From Arthrobacter burdickii (GTDB lineage Bacteria > Actinomycetota > Actinomycetes > Actinomycetales > Micrococcaceae), in assembly GCF_030433645.1 (NCBI RefSeq), contig NZ_JAROCG010000001.1, positions 992,001-1,056,000 of the forward strand: a stretch of DNA of 64,000 nt. The letters are read 5' to 3'. Positions within the stretch are counted from its first letter, which is position 1. Each line of letters begins with the position of its first letter. The position numbers were made by a program, and so were the translations under genes. The notes beneath the pieces are model-generated. The model saw only the letters and a list, made by a program, of their open reading frames with translations. It was not told where the DNA came from and ran no database searches. Shown here in pieces: positions 42,441-50,732 of the stretch.

Positions 42441-42478
42441 ATGGTGCCCCCTGGAACCGCAGTTCCGGGGAGCACCAT
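42441..42478 (-). terminator. Imperfect terminator hairpin
   Basis: ATGGTGC pairs with GCACCAT, and GGAAC pairs with GTTCC around a CGCA loop, with small internal bulges. It lies 58 bp after the amino acid permease stop and before the DUF4190 start. Confidence 0.6.
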
Positions 42479-42535
42479 TGTCTCGCGCCGCGGCCGCCGG
42501 CGCACGTCCGTCGGGAATGGGCGCGGCGAAGAGGG

Positions 42536-44017
42536 TCAGACGTGCTCGTGCTGCCGCACGCGGAGGCGCGAGTGGCGGTTGCCGTAGGCGAAGTAGACGG
42601 CGAAGCCGATGACCAGCCAGACCGCGAAGAACAGCCACGTGATGGTGGCCAGGTTGAACATGAGGTAGAGGCACAGGGCGGCGGAGGCGATCGGGATGAC
42701 CTTGCCGAACGGGACGCGGAACGCCGGCGTGAGGTCCGGGCGCTTCCGGCGCAGCACGAGGATCCCGAGGCTGACCGTGATGAAGGCCGAGAGCGTGCCG
42801 ATGTTGATCATCTCCGCGAGCACCTCCACCTGCGTGAAGCCCGCGAGCAGGGCGACGACGACGCCGCACAGGATCTGCGTACGGGCGGGCGTGGCGTGCT
42901 TGTCCGAGGTGCGGCTCAGGCCGCGGGGGAGGAGGCCGTCCCGGCTGAGCGCGAAGATCACGCGGGCAAGTCCCATGAGCAGCACCATGATGACCGTGGT
43001 CAGGCCGATGAGGCTGCCCAGCGAGATGATGCCGGCAGCCCAGTCGGCGCCGACGAGCTGGAAGGCGGTGGCCAGTGACGGCGCCCCGGAAGCCCCGAGG
43101 TCCTTGTAGGACACCATGCCGGTCACCACGAGGGTCACGAGGATGTACAGGATGCTGACCACGATCAGCCCGGCGAAGATCCCGCGGGGAAGCGTGCGGC
43201 TCGGGTTCTTCACTTCCTCGGCCGACGTGGCGACCACGTCGAACCCGATGAACGCGAAGAAGACGAGGGCCGCTCCGGAGATGATGCCGGTGAAGCCGAA
43301 GGTCGCCGGGGAGGCGCCGCTCAGGAAGGAGAGGAAAGGCTGGTCGGCCCAGCCGGCCCCGCTCTCCGCGGCGGCCTCTGCGGCAGGCACGAAAGGGGTG
43401 TAGTTCTCGGGGCTGACGTAGAAGAAGCCGACGACGATCACGAACAGCACGATGCCGATCTTGATGACGGTGAAGACGCTGTTGACCCGGGCGGAGAGCT
43501 TGGTGCCGTAGATGAGGACGGCCGTGAAGATGGCGACGATCAGCAGCGGACCCCAGGTGAGGTCGAGGCCCAGGGCGCTGATCTCGGCGGGGATGTCGAG
43601 GTCCAGGACGCTGAAGAGGTCGCTGAGGTAGACGCCCCAGAACTTCGCGATGACGGCCGCCGCCATCAGCAGTTCGAGGATGAGGTTCCAGCCGATGATC
43701 CAGGCGAGCAGCTCACCCATCGTGGCGTAGGTGAAGACGTACGCGCTGCCGGCGACCGGGAGCGCCGTGGCGAATTCCGCGTAGCACATGATGGCCAGGG
43801 CGCAGGTGATCGCGGCGAGTACGAAGGAGATGGTCACGGCGGGTCCGGCGTTGAAGGCGGCAGCCTGTGCTCCGACCGAGAAGATGCCCGCGCCCACGGC
43901 GACGGCGACACCCATGATCATCAGGTCCCAGGTATTCAGGGAACGCTTGAGGCCGTGTCCCTTTTCGTCGGAGTCCTTGATCGACTGCTCGATGGACTTG
44001 GTCCGGAAGAGGTCCAT
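42536..44017 (-). CDS. APC-family amino acid permease (CAT/YfnA-like)
   Basis: A 493-residue permease with about 12 to 14 membrane helices. Helix 1 has the substrate loop VAVGAGIFSVGAQAA. The consensus YAEFATALPVAGSAYVFTY and FAFIGFDVVATSAEEVKNPSRTLP are typical of cationic amino acid transporters of the YfnA type. The tail ends in Arg/His residues. It probably exchanges or imports amino acids with protons; specificity is not readable. A related but not identical APC gene lies immediately upstream on the same strand (44167-45627), separated by a terminator hairpin, so the two are tandem paralogues with separate transcripts. Confidence 0.91.
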   Translation of the reverse strand: MDLFRTKSIEQSIKDSDEKGHGLKRSLNTWDLMIMGVAVAVGAGIFSVGAQAAAFNAGPAVTISFVLAAITCALAIMCYAEFATALPVAGSAYVFTYATMGELLAWIIGWNLILELLMAAAVIAKFWGVYLSDLFSVLDLDIPAEISALGLDLTWGPLLIVAIFTAVLIYGTKLSARVNSVFTVIKIGIVLFVIVVGFFYVSPENYTPFVPAAEAAAESGAGWADQPFLSFLSGASPATFGFTGIISGAALVFFAFIGFDVVATSAEEVKNPSRTLPRGIFAGLIVVSILYILVTLVVTGMVSYKDLGASGAPSLATAFQLVGADWAAGIISLGSLIGLTTVIMVLLMGLARVIFALSRDGLLPRGLSRTSDKHATPARTQILCGVVVALLAGFTQVEVLAEMINIGTLSAFITVSLGILVLRRKRPDLTPAFRVPFGKVIPIASAALCLYLMFNLATITWLFFAVWLVIGFAVYFAYGNRHSRLRVRQHEHV

Positions 44018-44108
44018 GGGGGGTGCTGGTCCTTCACTTGTGGGGATCGTTGGGAGGGCCGGCGTCCGCGGGTACGCGGAAGGCCCTCATCGAGGATAGG
44101 AGGTGGCG

Positions 44109-44144
44109 GGTCCCGCCGCACATTCGTGACCGTGCGGCGGGACC
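44109..44144 (-). terminator. Terminator between tandem APC genes
   Basis: Perfect 13-bp stem GGTCCCGCCGCAC with complement and a ten-base loop, 22 bp after the stop of the upstream permease gene. Confidence 0.8.
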
Positions 44145-44166
44145 TTCCGTTCCGGGCCGGGAGGCG

Positions 44167-45627
44167 CTACGCCCCGCGCTTGAGGAGGGCGTGGCGGGGG
44201 CTGTCCGGGTTCATGAGGGAGTGCTTCCGGCCGTAGAAGAAGTAGACGGCCAGGCCGATCAGGAGCCACACGAGGAAGCGCAGCCAGGTCTCCCAGTGGA
44301 GCTGGAGCATCAGGAAGAGCGAGGCCAGGACGCCGAAGGCGGGCACGATCGGCATGAGGGGCAGCTTGAAGGTACGCGGTACCTCGGGCCGGGTGCGGCG
44401 CAACACGATCACCGCGACGCACACGACGACGAACGCGGCCAGGATCCCGATGTTCGTCAGGTCGGCGACCGCGCGGATGGGGAAGACGCCGGCGAGCAAC
44501 GCCGCCGCGATCCCGGCGATCCAGGTGACGCGCTGCGGCGTACCGTTGCGGTCCGTCGTCGAGAACCAGGCCGGAAGGAGCCCGTCGCGGCTCATCGAGA
44601 ACCAGACGCGCGTCACACCGAGGAGGAAGGTCAGCATGACGGTGAGGATGGAGATCACGGCGAAGGCCGAGATGATCGTCGCGACGACCGGAAGGCCCAC
44701 GGACTGGAACGCGGAGGCGAAGCCGGCCGTGGGGCTGATGTCCTCGTAGTTCTGCATGCCGGTGAGGACGAGGGTCGCGAGGACGTAGAGCACCATGGCG
44801 ATCAGCAGGGACAGGAGGATCGCTTTCGGCATGTGCTTCTTGCCGTCGGTCGCCTCCTCGGCCGCGGTGCTCATGGCGTCGTAGCCGAAGACCGCGAAGA
44901 AGACGGTGGCCGCACCCGTGAAGACGGCGCCGAAACCGGAGGGCAGGAACGGCGAGTAGTTCTCGGCGTTGACGTAGAAGAAGCCGAGGCCGACGATGCC
45001 GAGGATGAGCAGGATCTTGAGCCCGACCGCGACGAGCTCGAACTTGCCGAAGGTCTTGGTGCCGCGGCTCAGGATGAACGTGATGAGCAGGCACACGACG
45101 ATCGCGGGGACGTTGACCACACCGCCCTCGATGGTGTCCGGGGTTCCCTGCATCCAGGTGGGCACGGTGACGCCGATGCCGGACATGAACTCCGTGAAGT
45201 ATCCCGAGATGCCGATGGCGACGACGGCCACGATCGCGATGTATTCGAGCAGCAGGTCCCACCCGATGAACCAGCCGATGATCTCACCGAGCGCCACGTA
45301 GCCGTAGGTGTACGCGGAGCCCGCACGGGGGATCATGCCCGCGAACTCCGCGTAGGACAGGGCGGCCGCGGCGCTGGCGAGCCCCGCGACCAGGAACGAG
45401 ATCAGGACGGCCGGGCCGACCGGCGTACCGTCTTCCCCACCGTTCGCGACGAGCCCCGCGAGCGTGAAGATACCGACACCGATGATGCCGCCGACACCGA
45501 TCGCCGTCAGTTGCCACAGGCCGAGGCTCTTGAAGAGGCCGGTGCGGCCCGACTCGTCCTCGACATTGTCAATGGGTTTGCGCCGCAGGAGCGATTGCGA
45601 GCCCTGCACACCTGAGCTGTCAGACAT
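44167..45627 (-). CDS. APC-family amino acid permease
   Basis: 486 residues and about 12 to 14 membrane helices. Helix 1: GVGGIIGVGIFTLAG. Helix 3: YAEFAGMIPRAGSAYTYGYVA. Helix 6 region: FFAVFGYDAMSTAAEEATDGKKHMP. The cytoplasmic ends match the CAT-like APC group. The two tandem permeases agree in order of motifs but differ enough in sequence to suggest an old duplication or separate substrates. The start ATG at 45627 has GGAT close by. The upstream neighbour is a TetR gene on the same strand, 106 bp away. Confidence 0.91.
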   Translation of the reverse strand: MSDSSGVQGSQSLLRRKPIDNVEDESGRTGLFKSLGLWQLTAIGVGGIIGVGIFTLAGLVANGGEDGTPVGPAVLISFLVAGLASAAAALSYAEFAGMIPRAGSAYTYGYVALGEIIGWFIGWDLLLEYIAIVAVVAIGISGYFTEFMSGIGVTVPTWMQGTPDTIEGGVVNVPAIVVCLLITFILSRGTKTFGKFELVAVGLKILLILGIVGLGFFYVNAENYSPFLPSGFGAVFTGAATVFFAVFGYDAMSTAAEEATDGKKHMPKAILLSLLIAMVLYVLATLVLTGMQNYEDISPTAGFASAFQSVGLPVVATIISAFAVISILTVMLTFLLGVTRVWFSMSRDGLLPAWFSTTDRNGTPQRVTWIAGIAAALLAGVFPIRAVADLTNIGILAAFVVVCVAVIVLRRTRPEVPRTFKLPLMPIVPAFGVLASLFLMLQLHWETWLRFLVWLLIGLAVYFFYGRKHSLMNPDSPRHALLKRGA

Positions 45628-45733
45628 CGGGATCCATTCATAGGAGGGAGAGTGCGTTCCGCACCTGCCAAGTATGGAGGGGGCTGTCCATCAGCGGAAG
45701 TCGGCATTATCGAAGGGAAACCGTCGGTTCTGC

Positions 45734-46378
45734 TTAACCATCTCCGGACGTCTGGCGGCGGAGCCCGGCCAGGACGAGTCCGAGGTACCGCTCGAACTCC
45801 CCGTCCGCCTCCCCGACCGGCTCCCTGACCGGCTCACCGGCCCGCGGCGCCGGACGGTCGGGGGCGAGGGAGCCGAGCATGCGGATGAGGACGAGCAGGT
45901 CCCTCCCCGTGAGGTCCGGCCTCGCCGCGCCCTCGGTCCTGAGCCGGAGGGCCAGCTCCTCGGCAGCCGGGGCGATGCGCCGGCGGAGCACCGCGAGCCC
46001 GGCCGACACGAAGCCGGCGTCGTGCAGCAGCTCCCGCAGGCCGCGGTCCTCCAGCTGCATCCGGGCGGCGGAGCCGACGAAGAACCGCACCGCCACCCAC
46101 GGATCGGGAGCCGCGAGCGCCTCCCTCGCCACCGCATCGACGTCGTCCACGCGCTGTTCGAGGATCGCCTCGATGAGTGCGCGGCGGTCCGGGAACCGGC
46201 GGTAGACGGTGCCCACCCCCACCCCTGCCTCCCGTGCGATGTCCTCGAAGCTGCTCTCCGCCCCGTGCGCGGCGAACATGCGCCGCGCCGCAGTGAGGAC
46301 CACCGCACGATTGCGTTGGGCGTCCCGCCGTAGCGGGCGTGCGGCCCGTGCCGGCGGCGGTTCAGGCGGGAGCGCCAC
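45734..46378 (-). CDS. TetR-family transcriptional regulator
   Basis: A 214-residue regulator. HTH: RAVVLTAARRMFAAHGAES then FEDIAREAGVGVGTVYRRFPDRRALIEAIL. The rest is a helical effector domain of the type with a C-terminal dimer helix (GREFERYLGLVLAGL-like end). It starts at a GTG (46378) inside the last codons of the PAP2 gene, with a 17-bp overlap, so it is co-transcribed and probably coupled to it. The targets may be the PAP2 gene or the permeases downstream; no palindrome is evident near by. The C-terminal third has an acidic and Pro-rich loop (PAPRAGEPVREPVGE). Confidence 0.88.
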   Translation of the reverse strand: MALPPEPPPARAARPLRRDAQRNRAVVLTAARRMFAAHGAESSFEDIAREAGVGVGTVYRRFPDRRALIEAILEQRVDDVDAVAREALAAPDPWVAVRFFVGSAARMQLEDRGLRELLHDAGFVSAGLAVLRRRIAPAAEELALRLRTEGAARPDLTGRDLLVLIRMLGSLAPDRPAPRAGEPVREPVGEADGEFERYLGLVLAGLRRQTSGDG

Positions 46379-47156
46379 GGAGGGCCGACCTGCGCAGGCG
46401 GAACGTCAGGAAGAGTCGGTGGGCGGTGATGACGACGGCGATCCATGCGACGCCGAGCGTCCAAGCCACCAGCACGTCCGTGAGCCAGTGGTGGCCGAGG
46501 TAGACGCGGCTGAGCCCCATGGTCGTGGCGAACAGGACGGCGAGCACGATGGTGAGGGCCCGGGTGCGCTTGCGGTGCTGCCGCAGCACGAGGAGGTAGG
46601 CCACGATGCCCGCGATGACGACGGCGTTCAGCGAGTGTCCGCTGGGGAACGACGGCGAGGATTCATAGGGCGGGACGGCGAGTTCGATCGGAGGCCGCAG
46701 GCGCCCGATCGCGTCCTTGCCCGCGATGGTCATCAGCAGGGAGCCGAAGGCCGCCGCGGGCAGGAGGATCACGGGAGTCCAGGACCTGCGGCGGACCGCG
46801 AGCAGCACCATGATCGACACCGCCAGGATGGGCATCCCGATCGGCCCGCCGATGTTCGTGTATCCCGTGATGAAGGCGTTGAGCCAGTCCTGGCGCAGGG
46901 ACACGGCGAGGTCGAGGGCCGGGTGGTCGAGGGCGGCGACCCCGTCGGCGTCCACGACGGACTCGTACACTTCGGCGGAGGCCGCCGTCAGCGCCGCGGC
47001 GACTCCTCCGCCGATGGTGATGATGAGCAGCAGGGCCGTATGGGGTCCGACCCACCGGGCGAGGGGGCGGACGCACCGGACGAGCAGGCGGCCGATCGGC
47101 GACGACCACCGCGTGAGGTCGCGTGGTCCTACGTACTGGTCCTGGTGGGCTGGCAT
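46362..47156 (-). CDS. PAP2-family membrane phosphatase
   Basis: 264 residues with about six membrane helices. The three PAP2 motifs are present: KDAIGRLRPP, then PSFPSGHSLNAV, and SRVYLGHHWLTDVL. The His residues of the second and third motifs are catalytic. Proteins of this type dephosphorylate lipid phosphates such as undecaprenyl pyrophosphate or phosphatidic acid on the outer face of the membrane. The extracytoplasmic loop between helices 1 and 2 is acidic. It overlaps the TetR gene downstream by 17 bp. It is divergent from the PdxH-like gene. Confidence 0.9.
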   Translation of the reverse strand: MPAHQDQYVGPRDLTRWSSPIGRLLVRCVRPLARWVGPHTALLLIITIGGGVAAALTAASAEVYESVVDADGVAALDHPALDLAVSLRQDWLNAFITGYTNIGGPIGMPILAVSIMVLLAVRRRSWTPVILLPAAAFGSLLMTIAGKDAIGRLRPPIELAVPPYESSPSFPSGHSLNAVVIAGIVAYLLVLRQHRKRTRALTIVLAVLFATTMGLSRVYLGHHWLTDVLVAWTLGVAWIAVVITAHRLFLTFRLRRSALRGAPA

Positions 47157-47265
47157 CTCACGACTCTATGCCGTGGCTTCCGGTGGCATGTCGGGGCCGG
47201 CCCTCCCGGGCACGGCTTGACGATTCGGAACCGGTGGATCTGCCCACGCCGGCAGGCGGCCCGGT

Positions 47266-47271
47266 TAGGCT
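47266..47271 (+). promoter_or_regulatory. -10 box of the leaderless pdxH-like gene
   Basis: TAGGCT ends six bases before the ATG at 47278. No ribosome site is present. The same spacing is seen at other genes in the window. Confidence 0.5.
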
Positions 47272-47277
47272 GGCCGC

Positions 47278-47940
47278 ATGAGTGAGCCAGGCCTGATCCG
47301 CGATGTCGTCCGTGGCGTACCCGTCTTCCCCGAGGAGATGCCGCCCTTCGACCCCGGGGCCGCGCCGGCCTCGCCCGTCGACCTCTTCGTCGAGTGGCTG
47401 AAACGCGCGGTGGAGGACGGCATCGCGGCGCCCCACGCGGTCAACCTCGCGACGACAGGAGAGGACGGCGTGCCGGATGCGCGTGTGGTGATCCTCAAGG
47501 ACGTGACGTCCGCCGGATGGCAGGTGGCGTCCAGCATGGACAGTCCGAAGGGCCGGCAGCTGAGGAAGCACCCGGCGGCGGCGCTGACCTTCTTCTGGCC
47601 GGCGGCCGGCCGTCAGGTGAGGATCCGGGGGTCCGTCTCGACCGGCACCACGGAGGAGAACGACGCCGATTTCCAGCGCCGCCATCCCGTAGCCCGTGCT
47701 CTCGTCCTCGCCGGCAGCCAGAGCGCGGTGCTGCGCAGCCGGGAGGACCTCGAGGCGGCCGTCGAGGAGCAGGTGCATCGGATCGAGGCCGCGGACGGTC
47801 TCGCCTCGACCACCTGGACGGTCTTCACCGTGGCACCGGACGCCGTCGAATTCTGGCAGGCGGACCAGGAACGCAGGCACATGCGCCTGCTCTACACGCG
47901 GTTCGGGGAGGGCTGGCGCCGGGAGCTGCTCTGGCCCTGA
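47278..47940 (+). CDS. Pyridoxamine 5'-phosphate oxidase family protein (PdxH-like)
   Basis: A 220-residue FMN-binding split-barrel protein. AVNLATTGEDGVPDARVVILKDV is the FMN-binding segment. TFFWPAAGRQVRIRGSV gives the second strand pair. The C-terminal LLYTRFGEGWRRELLWP corresponds to the PdxH C-terminal FMN-binding region, with RLYP/LP-type ending. It may make pyridoxal 5'-phosphate; some proteins of this class are paralogues acting on other substrates. The gene is probably leaderless. It converges on the metallopeptidase gene with 49 bp between stops. Confidence 0.88.
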   Translation: MSEPGLIRDVVRGVPVFPEEMPPFDPGAAPASPVDLFVEWLKRAVEDGIAAPHAVNLATTGEDGVPDARVVILKDVTSAGWQVASSMDSPKGRQLRKHPAAALTFFWPAAGRQVRIRGSVSTGTTEENDADFQRRHPVARALVLAGSQSAVLRSREDLEAAVEEQVHRIEAADGLASTTWTVFTVAPDAVEFWQADQERRHMRLLYTRFGEGWRRELLWP

Positions 47941-47989
47941 GCCCCCTGCTGCGCTCCGCCCGGACCTCGGGAGTCCCGGCGACCCACCG

Positions 47990-49012
47990 CTATCCCGCGA
48001 CCGATCCGGCGACCGGGTGTCCGACCCGCACGCGGAGCTTGTGCACGAAATCGAGCTTGGCGATGACGGCCGGCGGCAGCACGAACGGGTAGAGGTCGTT
48101 GGCGCCCATGCTGCGGTTCACCTGGTTGAGGGCGACGGAGAGCGGGATCCAGGTCTCCCGGACCACGTCGCCGAAGTCCTCCGAGGTATTCGGGCCGGGA
48201 CCGGAGGCGAGCCCGTACTGCAGGGCGGTGTCCACCGTGTCGCAGATGTGCAGGTAGTGCGCGAACGTCTCGGCGAAGTCCTCGTACGGGTGCATCGTCG
48301 CGTACTGGGAGATGTGCTCCTTCTTCCAGTCCTCGGGAGCTCCCTCGTCGTAGTGCCGCTTGATGGCGTCCTTGTAGCTGGCGCGGTCGTCACCGAAGAT
48401 GCTGCGGGCATCTTCGGTCAGGGCGGGATCGGAGAAGACGAGCGTGCCCTCGAAGTAGTGGCCGGTCTCGTGCCGGAAGTGTCCCAGCATGGTGCGGTAG
48501 GGCTCTTCGAGCTTGGCCCGCATCTTCTCGCGGTGGGAGTCGACGGTCTCGGCCAGGTCGATGGTGATCAGGCCGTTCTGGTGCCCGATCACCACTTTCT
48601 CCTCGACGCTCGAGAGCAGATCGAAGGCGAGTCCCCGCTCGGGGTTCTGGATCCTGTCCTCGATGGGCAGGCCGAGCACGTCGAGTTCGTAGATCAGGTG
48701 GCGTTTCGAGCGTTCGGCGTCGAGGAACTGGGCGAGCCCCGTGGTGTCGTGGTCCTCGGGCCGGGACCGGGTGAGGCTGCAGCTGAAGCATTTGTCGCCC
48801 TCCTCCCGCACGAGCCAGGTGCACCCCGACAGCTTGAGGTTGGTGCAGCGCCGGAGGAGCTGGCCTTCGAGATCGCGGTACGCGCCGTCGTCGTCCAGTG
48901 GCGCGATGGCGCGCTCCCCTCGGTGGAAGCCGAGCTGTGTGCCGCAGGCGAGGCACTGGGAGTTCTCGAAGAACAGGGGCGCGTCGCAGACGGCGCAGGC
49001 AAAGCGTTGCAT
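47990..49012 (-). CDS. Putative zinc-binding metallopeptidase (DUF-type) with N-terminal zinc ribbon
   Basis: 340 residues. The N-terminal 85 residues hold two Cys pairs forming zinc ribbons: CAVCDAPLFFENSQCLACG, then CTNLKLSGCTW and CFSC. The middle domain carries the active-site motif HFRHETGHYFEG, an HExxH-like zinc site, with a downstream EDFAETFAHYLH (Glu and His ligands). The layout matches the putative zinc-binding metallopeptidase family common in bacteria. The AGGAAT site precedes the ATG. Substrate unknown. It is on the same strand as TauE/SafE and follows it by 27 bp, so the two may form an operon. Confidence 0.88.
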   Translation of the reverse strand: MQRFACAVCDAPLFFENSQCLACGTQLGFHRGERAIAPLDDDGAYRDLEGQLLRRCTNLKLSGCTWLVREEGDKCFSCSLTRSRPEDHDTTGLAQFLDAERSKRHLIYELDVLGLPIEDRIQNPERGLAFDLLSSVEEKVVIGHQNGLITIDLAETVDSHREKMRAKLEEPYRTMLGHFRHETGHYFEGTLVFSDPALTEDARSIFGDDRASYKDAIKRHYDEGAPEDWKKEHISQYATMHPYEDFAETFAHYLHICDTVDTALQYGLASGPGPNTSEDFGDVVRETWIPLSVALNQVNRSMGANDLYPFVLPPAVIAKLDFVHKLRVRVGHPVAGSVAG

Positions 49013-49039
49013 GGGATTCCTGGGTTCGGGGGTGGTGGG

Positions 49040-49816
49040 TCAGGCGAAGAAGACGATGCGGATCAATGCTGCGGTGCCGATGACGAGGATCGTGGCACGC
49101 AGCGCGAGGGGGGAGAGCCTGCGGCCCACGCGGGCGCCGAGAAGGCCACCCAGGGTGGCGCCGACGGCGATGAGAAGCACGAGGGACCAGTTGATGGACT
49201 CCCAGGCGAACACCATGAAGGTGATGGCCGCGACCCCGTTGACGGCCGTGGTCAGCACGTTCTTGATGGCGTTGATGCGCTGGAGGCTCTCGATCGTGAC
49301 CATGCTCATCAGGCCGACGATCAGGATGCCCTGGGCGGCGCCGAAGTAACCCCCGTACATGCCGAGGACGCCGATGCCGGCGAGCAGGAGCAGGGACCGA
49401 CGGCGCGACGGCCCCGCAGCGGGCGCGCTCTCCCCGGCCTTCGCCGCTGCGGCCTGCTGGACGCGCGGAGCAAGAGCCACCATGGCGAGGCCCACGAGGA
49501 TGAGGATGGGCACGATCGCCTGGAAGGCCTCCGCCGGCAGGACGAGCAGCAGCAGCGCCCCCGCGATCCCGCCGAGGACGGAGAGGGGCAGGAGCCGCAG
49601 CAGGAGGCCCCGATTCGCGGCGATCTCCCGACGGTAGCCCCATGAGCCGGACAGTCCGCCGCCCACGAGCCCGATGTTGTTCGAGATGTTGGCGACGATC
49701 GGCGGGTAGCCGAAGAGCAGGAGGGCCGGGAAGGTCACCAGGGTGCCGGAACCGACGACGACATTGATCATGCCCGCCCAGAAACCGGCAGCGAGGACCA
49801 CGGCGATCTCGAGCAA
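49040..49816 (-). CDS. TauE/SafE-family sulfite exporter-like permease
   Basis: 258 residues with about eight membrane helices. VVLAAGFWAGMINVVVGSGTLVTFPALLLFGYPP (key part GFWAGMINVVVGSGTL) opens the TauE/SafE fold, and SMVTIESLQRINAIKNVLTT and LLGARVGRRLSPLALR are conserved in the second half. The family exports sulfite, sulfoacetate or related anions. The start is a TTG at 49816 with GAGGACA eight bases upstream; no ATG lies close by. The metallopeptidase gene follows 27 bp after its stop. Confidence 0.88.
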   Translation of the reverse strand: MLEIAVVLAAGFWAGMINVVVGSGTLVTFPALLLFGYPPIVANISNNIGLVGGGLSGSWGYRREIAANRGLLLRLLPLSVLGGIAGALLLLVLPAEAFQAIVPILILVGLAMVALAPRVQQAAAAKAGESAPAAGPSRRRSLLLLAGIGVLGMYGGYFGAAQGILIVGLMSMVTIESLQRINAIKNVLTTAVNGVAAITFMVFAWESINWSLVLLIAVGATLGGLLGARVGRRLSPLALRATILVIGTAALIRIVFFA

Positions 49817-49956
49817 GCGTAGGTGTCCTCTCGGTACTGGGTGCGGGTGTCCGATCGTCCCGCAGCAGTGCCGTCAGGAATGCTCGGCCGCCGGGCGGGA
49901 AGGGCGCACTGCCAAGGATATGCCGTTCTGTCCTCCCGCCCGGACCCTTCCGGCGC

Positions 49957-50598
49957 TCAGGCGTCCTCGCGGTTGGGGCTCTCGAGGATGAAGAAGTTGG
50001 ACTGGTTCCCGTCCTTGCGCTGCTCCTGGTAGATGAAGTTCAGCTGGCGTTCGTCGAAGGTCCGGAACCATTCCTCCCAGCTCACGTGGCGCAGCTTGTC
50101 CGTGTCCTCGTTGAAGTCGAAGCGCAGCACGCCGAGATGATCCCCGTGGTCCGTTCCCTCCACGGTGGCCGGCCGGGCGTTCCGTGCCTCGGCCCACTGC
50201 TTGATGACCTCGTGGTGCGTTGTCGCGAGGCTGCGGCCCTCACGCTCGGGATCCTCGTCGGGAGAGGTGATCTCCTGGGAGTACTTCAGGGACTTCGAGG
50301 TCTCGGGTCCCGTCCGGATCCTGCCGCCGTCGGGGCCGGCGCCGACATCCTCGGAGGCATCGGCGGGTTCGCCGCCCGAGTCCTTGCCGGCCTTCGGATC
50401 CTCGGCCCCCGACCCGTCGGCGTGCTCCTGTTTCGCCTGGGCCACCGCGTCGACGAGTTCGCCCTTCCGCATCCCGGAGGTTCCTGAAAGACCCTCTTCC
50501 TTTGCCTCCTCGCGGAGCTCGTCGACCTTCATCTCCCGCAGCTCCGTCTCGCTGACGTCGGGGGTGTTCGGTGTCTGGTTGCCTGGTTCGTCCGCCAT
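49957..50598 (-). CDS. Rho N-terminal-domain protein, stress-type
   Basis: 213 residues. Residues 20 to 55 (KVDELREEAKEEGLSGTSGMRKGELVDAV, seen as VDELREEAKEEGLSG and GELVDAVAQ) form a Rho_N/SAP-like fold that binds nucleic acid. A long disordered acidic linker (Gly, Asp, Glu and Ser) follows. The C-terminal 70 residues are a separate conserved domain (DHLGVLRFDFNEDTDKLRHVSW, WFRTFDERQLNFIYQEQRKD). The ATG at 50598 has AAGGAAGA seven bases away; a longer in-frame upstream part is not needed. A TAGTAAGCACGCTTAG element lies 63 bp upstream. Its expression may be stress-related; function unknown. Confidence 0.78.
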   Translation of the reverse strand: MADEPGNQTPNTPDVSETELREMKVDELREEAKEEGLSGTSGMRKGELVDAVAQAKQEHADGSGAEDPKAGKDSGGEPADASEDVGAGPDGGRIRTGPETSKSLKYSQEITSPDEDPEREGRSLATTHHEVIKQWAEARNARPATVEGTDHGDHLGVLRFDFNEDTDKLRHVSWEEWFRTFDERQLNFIYQEQRKDGNQSNFFILESPNREDA

Positions 50599-50661
50599 GC
50601 TGATCTTCCTTCCGGTCGATGCTCCCGCGTGCGGCACGCATTACCGGGCCGCACGCAAGAA

Positions 50662-50677
50662 CTAAGCGTGCTTACTA
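50662..50677 (-). promoter_or_regulatory. TAGTAAG/CTTA motif upstream of the Rho_N gene
   Basis: On the minus strand TAGTAAGCACGCTTAG, 63 bp before the start codon. It is the best palindrome among the five related elements. Confidence 0.45.
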
Positions 50678-50732
50678 CCTTCGCGGCGGCCGGATGGCGT
50701 GTCAAGGGATTCCAGCGGCGGCTGCGCCGGGA

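Noticed and set aside
44023..45615. 530-codon plus-strand frame opposite an APC permease
   Set aside because: Shadow frame, very Asp/Glu/Arg-rich; the permease on the minus strand is certain.
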